64,000 bases of DNA from Diphasiastrum complanatum (taxonomy: Eukaryota > Streptophyta > Lycopodiopsida > Lycopodiales > Lycopodiaceae): assembly GCA_029204225.1 (NCBI GenBank), contig CM055110.1, positions 14,138,796-14,202,795 of the forward strand, given 5' to 3'. The position numbers and the translations under genes are program-made. Position 1 is the stretch's first letter; every line of letters begins with the position of its first letter. The notes under the pieces are model-generated. The model was given only the letters and a program-made list of their open reading frames with translations, did no database searches and was not told the origin of the DNA. Shown piece by piece: positions 48,123 to 60,058 of this stretch.

Positions 48123-49501
48123 TCAGAGACAAGAAGACTCAGGAGTATACCTTGTGGGTTGTGTGCACACTTGACTTGATCTTCTGGGAGGATTCGACTG
48201 ATGGACCGCTCCTGGGACTTGTTGCTGGGTAGCAGCAACATCTTCGTCTGATTCGTTGTCTTGAAGTGGGTTGACAATACATACGCATGAGCCAGAATCT
48301 CGGACTATCATGTCAACGGCAGGTGATGAAGGTTCTTCTTGAGCAATATCCTTGCCTTTGAGGTCGACGAACTGATCCTCGATAAAGAATGTATCCCGGC
48401 TATACAAGATTTGTTGGGTATCAGGATCGTATAGCTTGTAAGTGTTATCAAAGGAAGTATATCCGATCAGGATGGTCTTGAGACCTTGGAAGTCCAATTT
48501 CTTCCTTGTGTCCTTTGGGATCTGCGCATAGGCAATGCACCCAAACACTCTTAGGTTCTTCAAAGAAGGCTTAGAGCCTATCCACACCTCGTGGGGTGTC
48601 TTGTCTGAGAGGGCCTTGGTCGAACATCTGTTCTGGACGTAAGCTGTAGTGGAGACAGCTTCAGCCCAGAATCTCTTGGGCAATGATGCATGCAATAGCA
48701 TACATTTAGCAAACTTGACTAGAGTACGGTTCTTTCTCTCAGCTAAGCCATTAGACTAAGGACTGTAAGGAGTGATGAATTGCTGCTCAATGCCTTGGCT
48801 TTGGCAGTACTCTTTAAACTCGACAGAGATATATTCTCCACCGTTGTCTGACCTTAGGGCCTTGATCGTCCTTCCAGTCTCCTTTTCTGCACTAGGATCT
48901 TGCCTGTCCTGTCAACTACTTTACACTGATCACATTCGAACTCTACTCTATGTCCTAGATCTGTGATTTTGCTTACAGAGAGCAGATTCATAGATAACTT
49001 TGGTACATACAAGACTTTAGAGAGTAGCTAAGACTGATCATTTGCAAAGCATAATCTTACAATGCCTTCACCTTTAATAGCTTCTGTGCTATTGTCGCCA
49101 AGGTGAACGGATTTCTGAGTACTGTAAGGTGTATAGCACTCGAAATAGCCAATGAGGCTAGTCATGTGCTGAGTGGCTCCAGAATCCAGGAACCAAGAAC
49201 TGTTGCCAGATGCTTCTTGATGATTGGTCATGAAGGCATCATGATCCACTTCTTGAATAGGCTGTGGAACTTCTACAACTGCATTTGCCACTTGATTCGA
49301 CTGCCCTTTGTTGTTGTTCTTTGCTTGAAGTATTCGGCAGTCTTGTATTTCATGGTTGTTTTGCTTGCAGTATCTGCAGAACAGCTTTTTCTTTGTCTGC
49401 GGATTCAACTGTTCCTTGTGCCGAGCTGGTTTCCGGTTTGGCTTTGATTGTTTCAGGCCTTTCTTCTTCTTCTGCTTTGTCGTGCTCTTGTTGGTGTACA
49501 A
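48123..49501 (-). pseudogene. Copia gag end, protease and integrase
   Basis: Gag C-terminus, CCHC knuckle and DSGATQHM protease lie at 49501-49028. A stop follows, then LLSKVLYVPKLSMNLLSVSK in frame with the lost GAG-pre-integrase. The integrase core begins near 48870 with a stop at the junction. The integrase C-terminal domain with VFGCIAYAQIPKDTRKKLD and GYTSFDNTYKLYDP is open at 48701-48123. About 100 residues around the zinc finger and the first catalytic Asp are missing. Confidence 0.8.
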
Positions 49502-49690
49502 GGCGTGAGAATCAGCTAAGGAAATCGAGGCTTTGTTCCTTCGCGTGTCTTCCTACAACAACATAGTAATGACTCTCAAAAGAGTCAATTCTGGATGAGT
49601 TGTGATGATCATCACCCAACTGTCGTAAGAACTTGGCAAGCTTCTAAGCAGTTGCATCACTGCGTAATCGTTGTCCAATCTGTTAGCGCA

Positions 49691-50046
49691 ATTGCATGGG
49701 GTGAGCGTGAAAAGGATGCGACGTCAGTTAGTGCTGAAGTGATCATTGGTGATGACAATGCAAAAAGTGTGTCACTTTTACGAGTAGCCTTAGGATTAGA
49801 TTTACAGGGTGCCTTTCCTTTTAGGGCACCTTTGGCATTCTGTAAGATAGTGTCCTCTTTTCGCCTGTCACCATAACGTGTGTAAAAACACAGTGTCGCA
49901 ATTCTTTCGCCTTTTCTTCGTCTGTGCGAATTTGCGTGTAAATATGCAAACTGTGCAACAACGTTAGTAACTATGCAGCATGAATGGAGGTAGATTAAAA
50001 TGGGATCTAAGGAGAGTAGAGGGAATAAATCCAATAGGAATGATGT
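49691..50046. other. Junction DNA between two copia fragments
   Basis: Not copia coding sequence, though an open minus-strand frame runs through it from the upstream RT. It contains TGTGTAAAAACACAGTGTCGC (core AAACACAGTGTCGC), similar in style to the copia LTR at 40.6-40.8 kb, so it may be an LTR remnant. Confidence 0.4.
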
Positions 50047-51592
50047 ATGGAAATCCATCTGGTGAATGTCCAGATCTTCTGCAGCTGCTATAGCCAGAAA
50101 TCTATGAATAGATTGATGGTTTACCGCTGGACTAAAGGTCTCAGTGTAGTCTATCCCATATACTTGTTCAAAGCTTTTAACCACCAGTTTAGCTTTCCAT
50201 CTGGATATGGATCCATCTGGCTTAAGCTTCAGCTTAAAGATCCACTTGGAGTCAATTGGTTTTACACCAGTCGGAGGATTGACAAGACTCCAGGTCTTGT
50301 TCTTCATTAGAGATTGATACTCAACATCCATGGAAGCCTTCCAATTGTCTGCAGTGGGCATTGACAGAGCTTATGCAACTGTGGTAGGTTCATCATGACT
50401 GATGAATGCCTGAGGGACAAAACGATCAGGTTGATCTTGCTAATAAACAATAAGTTCTTTATTAATCTGGGTACATAAAGTACACCATTAAGCTATCTAG
50501 TGATGCCATCAGAGCATTGTAGTCAAATGGAGCCTTGGCCTTCGACTTGATGTGAACTGGAGTCACCAAAGAAGATCTACTTTGATTTTGTAGCTGTGAG
50601 TGTAGAGAAGAGGTCCTTGCATGGCATCATGTGCTGAGAGGCACCTAAATCGAGATACCATTGATTGGCATCTCTGTAGGGTTGATCTTGTACCATCAGC
50701 ACTCTCTCATCTTCTTGCAAATCTCTAACTGTGTCAGAGTTGCCTTGTTGCTGCTGTTGCATCTTCTTCCTGGCTTCATTATGCTTGAGGATGCGACAGT
50801 CCTTGATATCATGGTTGATTCTTTTGCAGTACCTCCTTGAAACCTTTCTTCTTCTTGGACTGCTACTTGGTTGAGTAGAGTGCCATGTATTTGGTACTCG
50901 TTGACATGGACAAGCTTTTTCTCCTTACTTCTTCCTGCAATAGACTTGCTGTCAATTTTTGTAGAGACAACACAAGAGTGTTGCTAAGAAGCAACACTAA
51001 ATTGTCATAGGAGAATGGAAGACTGGCAAGAAGAGACATGGTAGAGTCTTCTTCTGATATAAGTGATCCTGTTGTAGCTAATTGGTTTAGCAACTGTTTG
51101 AACTCGTTCAGATGGTTGCTTACTAAGGTGCCATCACTCATTCTGAGTGTCAACATCCTCTTCCTCAAGAAGAGACGAGTGGACACATCTGAGGCCTCGT
51201 AGATGCTTGTAAGGATATCTCGCGCTTCTTTGGAGGTGGTGTTGTTTGACACATGAGCAATCTGAGTGTCTTTCAGATTCAGGGATACAATGGCAAGTGC
51301 TTTGCCATCGTTTGCTTCCCATGTTGGAAGCAATTCAGGTTCTATCGGCTTGGGTATTGAACCATTTATGTACCCCCACAGCTCTTTTTTGATCAGGATC
51401 ATTCTCATCTTGAAGTTCCACATGTGCAAGTCATCTTCGTTGAATTTGTTGATCAAGCGGATCTTTGAGGTTGAACCTTCCAGATCGTGTAGCAGAGATG
51501 AAACACAAACAAAAAGAACAGTTCTATAGAGCTAGAATAAGTCCTAGACTATAGTAATCCAATGAACCTAAGCTCTGATACCATTCTAGTGG
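50047..51592 (-). mobile_element. Ty1/copia fragment: primer-binding site, gag, protease, RT start
   Basis: Minus strand. The primer-binding site is at 51572-51583; gag is at 51456-50863 (LINKFNEDDLHMWNFKMRMI; SLNLKDTQIAHVSNNTTSKE; LNEFKQLLNQLATTG). The protease has QWYLDLGASQHM with Leu replacing the Ser after the catalytic Asp (about 50650). After a deletion of integrase comes the RT start at 50361-50047 (MDVEYQSLMKNKTWSLVNPP; GIDYTETFSPAVNHQSI; DIHQMDFHTSF). This gag is of a different copia group from the one at 39.4 kb. Confidence 0.85.
51572..51583 (-). promoter_or_regulatory. Primer-binding site, initiator tRNA-Met type
   Basis: TGGTATCAGAGC on the minus strand, with the LTR end a few bases upstream and copia gag about 115 bases downstream. 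Confidence 0.9.
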
Positions 51593-51719
51593 AACCAGAC
51601 ATTGACGGAAGACCGTTTGTGAAAAGAAAAAAAATAAATTAAGAAGAAACAATATCTGTTTTGATATGTAAGCATACACACGTGTGAATAATGATGTTCA
51701 TGTGGCCATCATCTTTAAT

Positions 51720-52140
51720 GGAGGGATACAAAAAGTATGTCGAGAGATTCTCAAAAATATGCTAGAAAGATTCTAGAAAGCTTCGTGAAAGTTTCTCGAA
51801 GGAGAAACTCACGAAAATTTCTTGAAAATTTTAGCAACATACTAGAAAATTTCTTGAAAAACTGGAGAAAATTCTAGAAAAGATCCTAGAAAAATTCTCG
51901 AAAATGATCTACGAAAATTTGATTAACAAATTTAGTGTCGCGAAAGATTCTCGAAAAGTTCTCAAAATTACTTTAAAAATGATATTGAAATATTTGAGAG
52001 AAGTCAAGAAAATTTATCGAAAATTTCTAGAAAATTTCTAGAAAAAATAAAAGAAAAGTCGCGAAAAATTTTAGACAAGATAAAAGAAAATTCGCGATTA
52101 ATTCCAAAAAAATACTAGAAAATAATAAGAATAAAAAAAA
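51720..52140. repeat. Array of alternating GAA/TTC motifs resembling heat-shock elements
   Basis: GAA and TTC half-sites alternate at near-fixed spacing. From 51765 to 51800 there are seven in a row (GAA 51765, TTC 51771, GAA 51776, TTC 51782, GAA 51787, TTC 51793, GAA 51798), an 11-base period. A perfect three-unit GAAnnTTCnnGAA lies at 51867-51879. Similar TTCTAGAAAATTTCTAGAA units occur near 52024-52042. It sits upstream of the minus-strand copia primer-binding site, where the 5' LTR U3 would be; no LTR boundary was found. Confidence 0.75.
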
Positions 52141-52149
52141 AATCTGGTC

Positions 52150-52300
52150 AAAGGTAGTATTTCTTCAGTCTGGACCCGTTAATATGTGTAGGTAATAGTT
52201 CACCTTCAAGTGATTGAAGTTGCACAGAACTATTGTCAAACACCTCTATGACTTTATACGGTCCAAGCCATCGTATATGGAGTTTTCCAGGGAAGTTTGA
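52150..52300 (-). pseudogene. Gypsy pol C-terminal fragment
   Basis: Minus-strand reading gives PGKLHIRWLGPYKVIEVFDN, then SVQLQSLEGELLPTHINGSR and LKKYY, the conserved end of many plant gypsy integrases. No other part of this element is visible nearby. Confidence 0.75.
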
Positions 52301-53227
52301 TGGCGACTGTCATATATCAGCGAATAATCACCAAACTCTAGTTAATCCACATTTATATCATTTATGTATGTTGTTCTTCTACTATCAACATCAAACATGA
52401 CAAAATGAAAATGGCTCCAACATGAAATATACTCACATGAGCTGCTAGATGAGTCAACGTAAACATTTTATAGTTGGTACGTAGAAATCAAATTGTCACA
52501 AATTACGAAGAGAACTTTGGGATTTCGATCAAGTTTTTTAGGACCTGGGATTTTTGGTTCAAATCTCCAAGTGATGCATACTCACATTTCACTCAACCAC
52601 TTGAGTGGGAACTTATTAAATTAATAAGGCCAAATCTCAATGGTAACGTTGCACAAAAAGTTAGATCTTGCTCAAGATTAGTTCTACGATAACTAGTTCA
52701 ACTCGTCTTATGCTTTAATCCTAGAAGTTCATCTGGGAATATTGCATGTGGTATTGTATTAAATAAAATGAGAGCTGCTCAATACAAGTCACAATAAAAT
52801 AAATTATTTGAATTAAAACAAATTATTTTTTGACATTTTATTGTGGTTAATTTATTGAGAATTACGCTAAAGAGGAATAACTTCTTAATAATCTGATGAA
52901 GAATATACTTAGCAAAAAGAAGATAATGAGTCAATTTAGTATGTGTTGGAAAATAAGTCCACAGTTGTCTCCTTGGTAAACACAATTTCTATTTTTCAGA
53001 TTCTTCCTGCAAGAATCACAAAGTTTCCTATTTTGCTATTTTTGCATAATTACTCTCATTCTGTGTGCAAAATAATGCCTGGCAAAATATTTTACGCAGA
53101 ATCAAATCCAATGAGCTGAACTATTTGAAAGTTGACTTCATCGACTTTTCGGCTAATCTACATCAAAGGATATCCATTCTATCTAAATCTACATTCGAAT
53201 GGCAAAGCATCATGAAGAACATCGAAG
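52301..53227. other. No recognised gene
   Basis: AT-rich. A 72-codon open frame (52474-52692) has no recognised domain and no neighbours that support it. Confidence 0.4.
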
Positions 53228-53600
53228 GCCTAATCTTCCTCGACTTCTTTAACAAACAAGTCACTCGACATCGAAGTCCTCGACTTCTTCAATCAAGTCT
53301 TCGAAGTCCTCGACTTCGTCAATCAAGTCTTCGAAGTCTCCAACTTCCTCGATTTCTTGGACTTCCTCGACTTCTTCAACAATCAAGTTTCCGAAGTCTC
53401 TGACTTCCTCAACTTCTTGGAAAATCAAGTCACTCCACATCGAAGTCTCCGAAGTGTCCAACTTCTTCAACTTCGTTCATCAACCGAAGTGTCCAACTTC
53501 TTCAACTCTGTTCATCAACCGAAGTGTGACTTCTTCCATCATCTGAAGTGTCCAAAGTCTCTGACTTCTTCGACAACTTCGTTCATCAACTGAAGTGTCC
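53228..53600. repeat. GAAGTC/GACTTC minisatellite
   Basis: Variable units built on GACTTCNTCAA and CGAAGTCNTCGACTTC, changing gradually to CCGAAGTGTCCAACTTCTTC. Both strands are open across much of it: acidic VEDFEDLI-type repeats on minus, serine/arginine/leucine repeats on plus. Confidence 0.85.
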
Positions 53601-53796
53601 AACGAGAAATGTCTCTAGCCACTTTCCAAAATTCAAAGTGAGAGAAAATGTGCGACATTCTCATCCATGTCAGTGATGACCATGTATTTAATGTATAACT
53701 ATCATTTTGTCATTGTAGTTAAACTACTTCCTGAGTACAACAAAATACTTAGTTAGATGACAAACATCTATTGTAATTGAATACATAGATTCGGTG

Positions 53797-53804
53797 TATA
53801 AATA
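53797..53804 (+). promoter_or_regulatory. TATA box candidate
   Basis: TATAAATA within GGTGTATAAATACACC, an inverted repeat, in LTR-like DNA just before the (AG)n region. No gene downstream. Confidence 0.35.
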
Positions 53805-54006
53805 CACCTTCATTACACACTCTAGGTGATGCTTCGTCCATGAAATGAATGAATTTGAGCCTCCAAGTTACGCCGCCATTCTGGTTGTAACTCATTGTTG
53901 TGCTTCAGTGTAATATAGCAGCAATACGCTTTTCTATCTGTGTATAACTGTAGTCGGTTGTAGTATAGGGGTCCGTTCACTGGGAGCCGCCCGTGCACAC
54001 TTGCAT

Positions 54007-54108
<102 letters not shown>

Positions 54109-54165
54109 TAGGTTGAGAAAGGCCATGGGGGCTCGAGCGCCTACCCAAAGCTATTCTATCCCAAC

Positions 54166-54167
<2 letters not shown>

Positions 54168-54241
<74 letters not shown>
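54168..54241. repeat. (GA)n microsatellite
   Basis: 74 bases, uninterrupted. Confidence 0.97.
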
Positions 54242-54243
<2 letters not shown>

Positions 54244-54869
54244 AAAAAGAAGAGAGCTTTATTAAGGAGAATAGAAGATGTGTACAATGAAAAATGGCCT
54301 CCTTATATAGTTGAGGAAGGAGGGCCATCTTGGCTCGCATTGGCCTATTTACTATGGCATCCTAGCCCTTCAAACTAAATAAACTTCAATCTAATGGTTC
54401 ATTAGGAAAAGGGCCAAACTCACATGATTCATGTGAGTTTGAGATATTCCCTTTTAACTTAGAACCTTATGAACTTGACTTTGGGCTTTTTAATTAATAT
54501 ATTCTAATAAGGCCCAAAGTCCTTTTATTCAAGTTCTATTTATCTGATTTGCGTGGTCACTGGGTCGGTCTTATACACGCAGGAAGCCGGTGCCCTCACA
54601 CTTATTATTCTAACTGTACAATGTACTATGGCGGGGCCCACTAGGCAAGGCTTGGCCAACAATATTTCAAGTGGTGGGACCCACATATTATTGTGCAGGA
54701 AATACCCACAACAGGGTCCACGACCCAAAGTAGTCTCGGTCCCTCGGCACTAGGCTGCAACTGTCGTGAAGGGGTGTTGTTGTCAGTTCTCTTATTGCTA
54801 GGACATGGGTGCTTCAGAAAAAGCGTGGATAAAATTCGCTTACGTAAAACCTGAGGCTTTATTGGGATG

Positions 54870-55680
54870 GCGATCAGCAAGAACTTGGACTTGCCAGATT
54901 TTCAATAATACCCATAAGGGTCTGGTGGCCATCCCGGATAACCTTGTTCATTGACAATTGGGTCGTCGATGTATGCCATCGGAGGATTGCAAGATAAATC
55001 TTGCTAGTATAATGGATCCTCATAGATTGGCGCAACTGGTCCCAATTTCATGGACTCTCCCAAATCATAATGTGGATATGACATGCTTGCTTGACTCTCT
55101 TGTCTGCAGGTTCTGGTTCTTGCTGTACAATTGGTCGTTTTGGGCTTGAATTCCCTAGATTTGGCCGTCTCAACAATGTGATGTCCTGATGTAGCTTTGT
55201 GATGGCCAGATGTTGACTGGAACATTCGGACTTTGGTTGGATCTTGCTTATGATTGGCATTGAAATCAGAGGACAATCTCCCACCTTAGCCTTTCCTTTC
55301 TCAATGGACTGCTCTCTTGAAGGTGGTACAGATGGATGGTTGCGATGACTGGTAGTCAGTTTGCCAAGTTGCTTGGTTGAAGTGAGGCCCCTTTATAATT
55401 CATCCACCAGAAGTTGTAGCAACATTAGTTTAATGAGGCTTGGTAAAATCTGCTGGATTGCATCTGTTGCCAATTTCTTGACTTCTTCCGCTATCCCTGG
55501 TTGGATAGATTTTACCCACTCTGTCTTTTGTGGTGTTGGTGATTCACGTGTGGCCGTGTCAACTTGTCTTAGGATCTTTCTCTCATTCCTTCCATCCGCA
55601 TCTGCTTCGTAACCAGGTGGCACTAGAAGTTTGCATTTGTAATGCAGCTTCTCGGTTGGTGGATTTGCATGGTCATATGT
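54870..55680 (-). pseudogene. Gag-like or disordered polyprotein fragment
   Basis: Minus-strand coding-like pieces: VPPGYEADADGRNERKILRQ, WVKSIQPGIAEEVKKLATDA, LGKLTTSHRNHPSVPPSREQ, SYPHYDLGESMKLGPVAPIY and DDPIVNEQGYPGWPPDPYGY. Rich in Pro, Ser and Tyr, like the N-terminal part of some gypsy gag proteins. Stops and frame changes are present. It lies head-to-head with the plus-strand gag at 55700. Confidence 0.35.
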
Positions 55681-55699
55681 AGGTTGCCGATTCCTTCAT

Positions 55700-56690
55700 C
55701 TTGCACACATCAGGCCATGGCAATTTATGAGCAGCTTGCCCAAATCTCGATGCTTCCCGAAGAAACTCTCAAGGGCTACACTGCACGATTTGCCAAGATG
55801 GCGGGAGATTGGAATTCCGGTCTTCCTAGTCACCACAAAATGGCATTTTTCTATGTCGAATTATTGCACGAGATAAAGATTGGTATGCCACCCTTTACAT
55901 CGAATACCAGTCCAAAAGAACTCTGTAAGGCAGCCGCTATTGCAGAAGCACAGATCTTGCACACATCATCATAGCCCATATCCAACATTCAAACAATTAG
56001 GGATGATAGAGCATCTAATCCACAAGATGCCACAAACAACACTAGCCAAAGTACTAGTAGTACGGACAATCTGATGCAAGTTGTCAGTGACACAGATGAG
56101 ATGTGCAATCAATCTGATTACCTCCCAGAACCACAAATTGCCAATCGGAAGTTCCGACCACTGGACCAATGCCATTATAGTTTTGGAAAACATCCAACAC
56201 CTCAATGTCTAGTTCGAAATCTGAGATTATAAAATCAAGCCAATAAGGGAATTCTGGAGATTGGGAATCAATCAACAAAATCCTCATTTATGCCATCTAG
56301 CTTGCCATCAAATCGCTCCTCCAAAGAAAGTGGATTGGTCTCAGGACTTTCAAAATCTTCTCTAGTGGCTAGGCAAGGTTTGGTGGAAGTATTGGTTATA
56401 TCAGCGAGTGGATCATCCCAGGCAGGAGAAAGTTCAAACTGGCTCACCACTATATTTCGTGGAAGGGATCAAAGGAGACCCGATACCGGTGTACGTGCAT
56501 CAATTGAGAGGTGACAGAATCTTACACATGGTACGGTGTTTTAGATGTGGAGGTAAACATCGTAGATCAGAATGTCCACACCGAAATGATCTGTCCTCCT
56601 TTTATCCTTGGTATGAACAATGTGACATCAATCACCCATGTCGTGATTGTCCACTAAGAGATCCAAGAAAAGCCGTTATGACTCCTACCT
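55700..56690 (+). pseudogene. Gag fragment with zinc knuckle
   Basis: AIYEQLAQISMLPEETLKGY, TARFAKMAGDWNSGLPSHHK and MAFFYVELLHEIKIGMPPFT look like a gag capsid region. After a stop near 55974, coding-like sequence continues in shifting frames to a knuckle CFRCGGKHRRSECPH near 56540-56585, then more Cys (WYEQCDINHPCRDCPLRDPR). No pol follows. Confidence 0.55.
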
Positions 56691-57377
56691 TTTTTTTTTT
56701 TTAAATTTTGAAAATAAACCCTTGCAGATTTCTCTGTGTCCTGGTCTCAACGAGATGGAACTTCAGAGGCCTCTACAAAGGTTTTTTATTATTTTATTTT
56801 TTTAAACGATGCCATAAAAAATAAAAAGTAACCGATAGGACATGAGGAGACTCGAAGGAAAAAAAAACTTGTTTGAGAAAGAAACGTAAAAGAGAGTTAA
56901 AGAACCGGGAAAAAGAAAAGCTTAAAAACTACTTAGGTAACTAATGAGAAGGGAGGGGAAAATTAAAAAAATAAAATGATTAGAAAAACAGAAAAGAGTA
57001 CCTTGAAAAAAGAGAGGGGGGGAGGGGGGAGCTTGAAAAAAGTGAACTAAAGTCATAATAGTGGGAAATTTGGAAAAAACTGTAATAAAAAATTAACTAC
57101 ACAATATATGGCCTACAAAATTAAATTACTACTTAAAAAACAAAACTAATCCCATGAGGGCTTGGGTTTTTTGTAATGGAACTGGAAGATTCCGGAGAAT
57201 GGGAAAAAGAGGAGGTGAGGGAAAGAGAGCAAAAAAGAGTGGAGAGAGGAGTGAAGAAATAGAAAGTTTGAAAGGCAGCTATGCGGTGAGCAACGTTGGC
57301 GCTCCCCGGCGACGACGTCAATTGTAGTTGGTTGTAGTATAGGGGTCCGTTCACTGGGAGCTGCCCGTGCACACTGC

Positions 57378-57571
<194 letters not shown>

Positions 57572-57630
<59 letters not shown>
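57572..57630. repeat. (GA)n microsatellite
   Basis: 59 bases, uninterrupted. Confidence 0.97.
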
Positions 57631-57633
<3 letters not shown>

Positions 57634-57691
57634 CTAGGTTGAGAAAGGCCTTGGGGGCTCGAGCGCCTACCCAAAGCTATTCTATCCCAAC

Positions 57692-57797
<106 letters not shown>

Positions 57798-58795
57798 AAA
57801 AAGAAGAGAGCTTTATTAAGGAGAATAAAAGATGTGTACAATGGAAAATGACCTCCTTATATAGTTGAGGAAGGAGGGTCATCTTGGCTCTCATTGGCCT
57901 ATTTACAATGGCATCCTAGCCCTTCAAACTAAATAAACTTCAATCTAATGGTTCATTAGGAAAAGGGCCAAACTCACATGATTCATATGATACACACAAA
58001 GAACTGTTCGTAACTCCATTCTCCAAGTAATCCATGATCTTGCTGGCTATAACAATTTGTTTTTCTTCCACTAGAAGTGGTATTAGTACTAATATCTATT
58101 TTCGCCCATTGAGTGATGTATATGTCAAATTATAGTTTCAAACACTGAGCCATGCACGTCCTCCATAAATGAAAGTGACAGATGTCAAATCACCATGCCA
58201 CGTCATCATCCCTTCCACACCGCTACTACTTATCAGAGTTATTTTTCATTTTTTTTCTTTACACTTTCTGCCTGCGAGTTTATGTTTTCTTGTGCTCATT
58301 TTCTTTGCGATCAAAACACTCTTTTGCGAACTATTGCGATCTATGGAGCTATCATCAAACATTCAACCAATGGCTTCCGGATCAAGTTCTAGCTCTAATA
58401 TCATTTGGAAAGCACGTGCAAAAATCCGACTGGCATCCATCCAGTCCTTTTTGGATCGATGCAGCTTGGGTGATTTGAAAGTGGACCCCTCCATCATCCT
58501 CTCTGAAGTCAGTTTGGTAATTTGAACTCATTCTCTCTCTGCCCGAGTTCTCTTTCATTGATTTTCTCTCTCTACTTGAGAGCAACCTGTTTTTCCCATA
58601 CTGAGCATTCAGAATTATTTCTAACATTCAATTCTCATAGTAAGAAGTTAGATTTTTCAATCAGATGTATGCCATTGTGCTCTTGCCATAGATTTTTCAA
58701 GTATACTATTGTCTGATCAATCTTGTGCAATCACAACACCTTAGTAAGATTCTGTAGGGTGTGCGGTGAAGTTCACACGTGCTAAAAACTTCACA

Positions 58796-58807
58796 TGGTA
58801 TCAGAGC
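58796..58807 (+). promoter_or_regulatory. Primer-binding site, initiator tRNA-Met type
   Basis: TGGTATCAGAGC after ...AAAACTTCACA, about 570 bases before the gag start. Confidence 0.9.
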
Positions 58808-59374
58808 TTCATGCTTTGAAGAGGTGAGGGTGTATACATCAGATCAACTGTGCTTTTGCTTGCAGGAACTCAGATTTGGGAGAGGGATTCAAACTCGCTG
58901 AGAGATAAGCTATCTGTGGATCATAAGTGGATCAAAATGAGTCTGATCTGCTCCAGCAGAGCCTTGTACAGACAGAGAGCCCAAAGTGAGCACACATCAG
59001 TTCTTTTCACCATTTTCATTAATTTTCACTGTCAATCAAGTAGAATTGGATAGAAGTGAGAGTTCTAAGGTCTTAGACTTTTCATTTCACACAAATTACT
59101 ATGTTTGAGTTGAAAGTAAGTTCCTAGAGAGTTTTCCAGTTCTTTAAAACTCGTGGGAGAGATAGACTTCTTACTTGCATGTGCTTCTTTTTAGTGACTA
59201 AAGCAAGATCCAAATTCAAGTTAGATTGATTTTCTGTGTTGAGAATTTGTTCTCACATCTGTTGCTAGATTTCATAGGTTGGATCAACATCTATATTAGA
59301 TCCTAGATTGAGATAGCAAGCAACATCCTTTCAACTCCAACTTTTTATCATTACTAGAATTTCTCATAGAGAAA

Positions 59375-60027
59375 ATGTCTTCATCTAGTTCACATTTCTT
59401 GGAGCACAGTGAGAGATTAACATCTTCTAATTATGCAATGTGGAAGATCAGAATGGAATCATTATTGATTCTACAAGATGTAATGGATATTGTGAGTGGA
59501 GCTGAAGAAGAACCTATTGCACCTAATGAAGCTACAGCATTTCACGAAAGAACCAGAATTGCCCTTCATTTTATAAAAATGAATGTCACCAATGAAGTGT
59601 TAAGAGAGATCAGTACATGCACCACTTTCAAGGAAGCTTGGGATACTCTAAAGACAATCTATGAAAACAAGAATACTTCTAGATTGCTTACACTTAGAAA
59701 CCAAATATTTCTAAGTTATCAGAGAGTAGATGAGAATGCTTCATCATATGTCATGAGAGTTAATCTTTTCATCAAGAGTTATATGGTATTGGAGAAGCTC
59801 TTAAAAACACTGAACTTGTTCAAGTAGTCCTTAATGGACTTAGAGATGACTATGACAATATTGTGTAGACTTATGCTGTCAGGGAGGATCCTCCATCCTT
59901 GGAGACACTACAAGGAGTTCTCATTGCTGAAGAAAGCAAGCAAGAAAAAAAGATGTTGAGGATCAACAGACTTGCATTGAAAGATGGTGGAGATGACAAA
60001 GAACTCTTTGTGAGAGATTTCAACTAG
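59375..60027 (+). pseudogene. Ty1/copia gag, frameshifted
   Basis: Starts MSSSSSHFLEHSERLTSSNY, then AMWKIRMESLLILQDVMDIV, IALHFIKMNVTNEVLREIST and EAWDTLKTIYENKNTSRLLT, the copia gag pattern. A frame change near 59780 ends the first frame at 59827; the next frame continues ELVQVVLNGLRDDYDNIV, a stop, and ESKQEKKMLRINRLALKDGG to a stop near 60027. It is clearly related to the gag at 61264. Confidence 0.85.
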
Positions 60028-60058
60028 TTTAGTCTAGTTTAGTCACATTTTGGTAAAT

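Larger units (their letters stand above)
46681..49690 (-). mobile_element. Ty1/copia element, nearly complete pol, degraded
   Basis: Minus strand. Gag end with basic tract and CCHC knuckle CRYCKQNNHEIQDC (about 49370), protease WFLDSGATQHMT (about 49190), a shortened GAG-pre-integrase, and integrase (TVENISLSS; SNGLAERKN-type; then the open frame 48701-48123 with RFWAEAVSTTAYVQNRCST). Then RT (QPEGYVMKDMKNRVYKLHKA; ITLYMDDTLLFS, catalytic pair intact) and RNase H (FDACWGGDADNRMSTSGF; FCDNQSAIALSANPRFHSRS). It stops abruptly near 46680 without polypurine tract or LTR. Several stops and frame changes. Confidence 0.88.
57988..60058 (+). mobile_element. Ty1/copia element truncated by a second insertion
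   Basis: The similarity to the left LTR-like repeat stops at 57987, so this element probably inserted there. A candidate 5' LTR runs 57988-58795 (TGATACACAC to TTCACA). The primer-binding site is 58796-58807 and gag starts at 59375. The element breaks off in gag near 60025, where the next copia element begins. No protease or pol is present. Confidence 0.65.

Noticed and set aside
53065-53593. Open frames across the GAAGTC array as a protein gene
   Set aside because: Frames follow the repeat unit and have no start context, neighbours or known domain.
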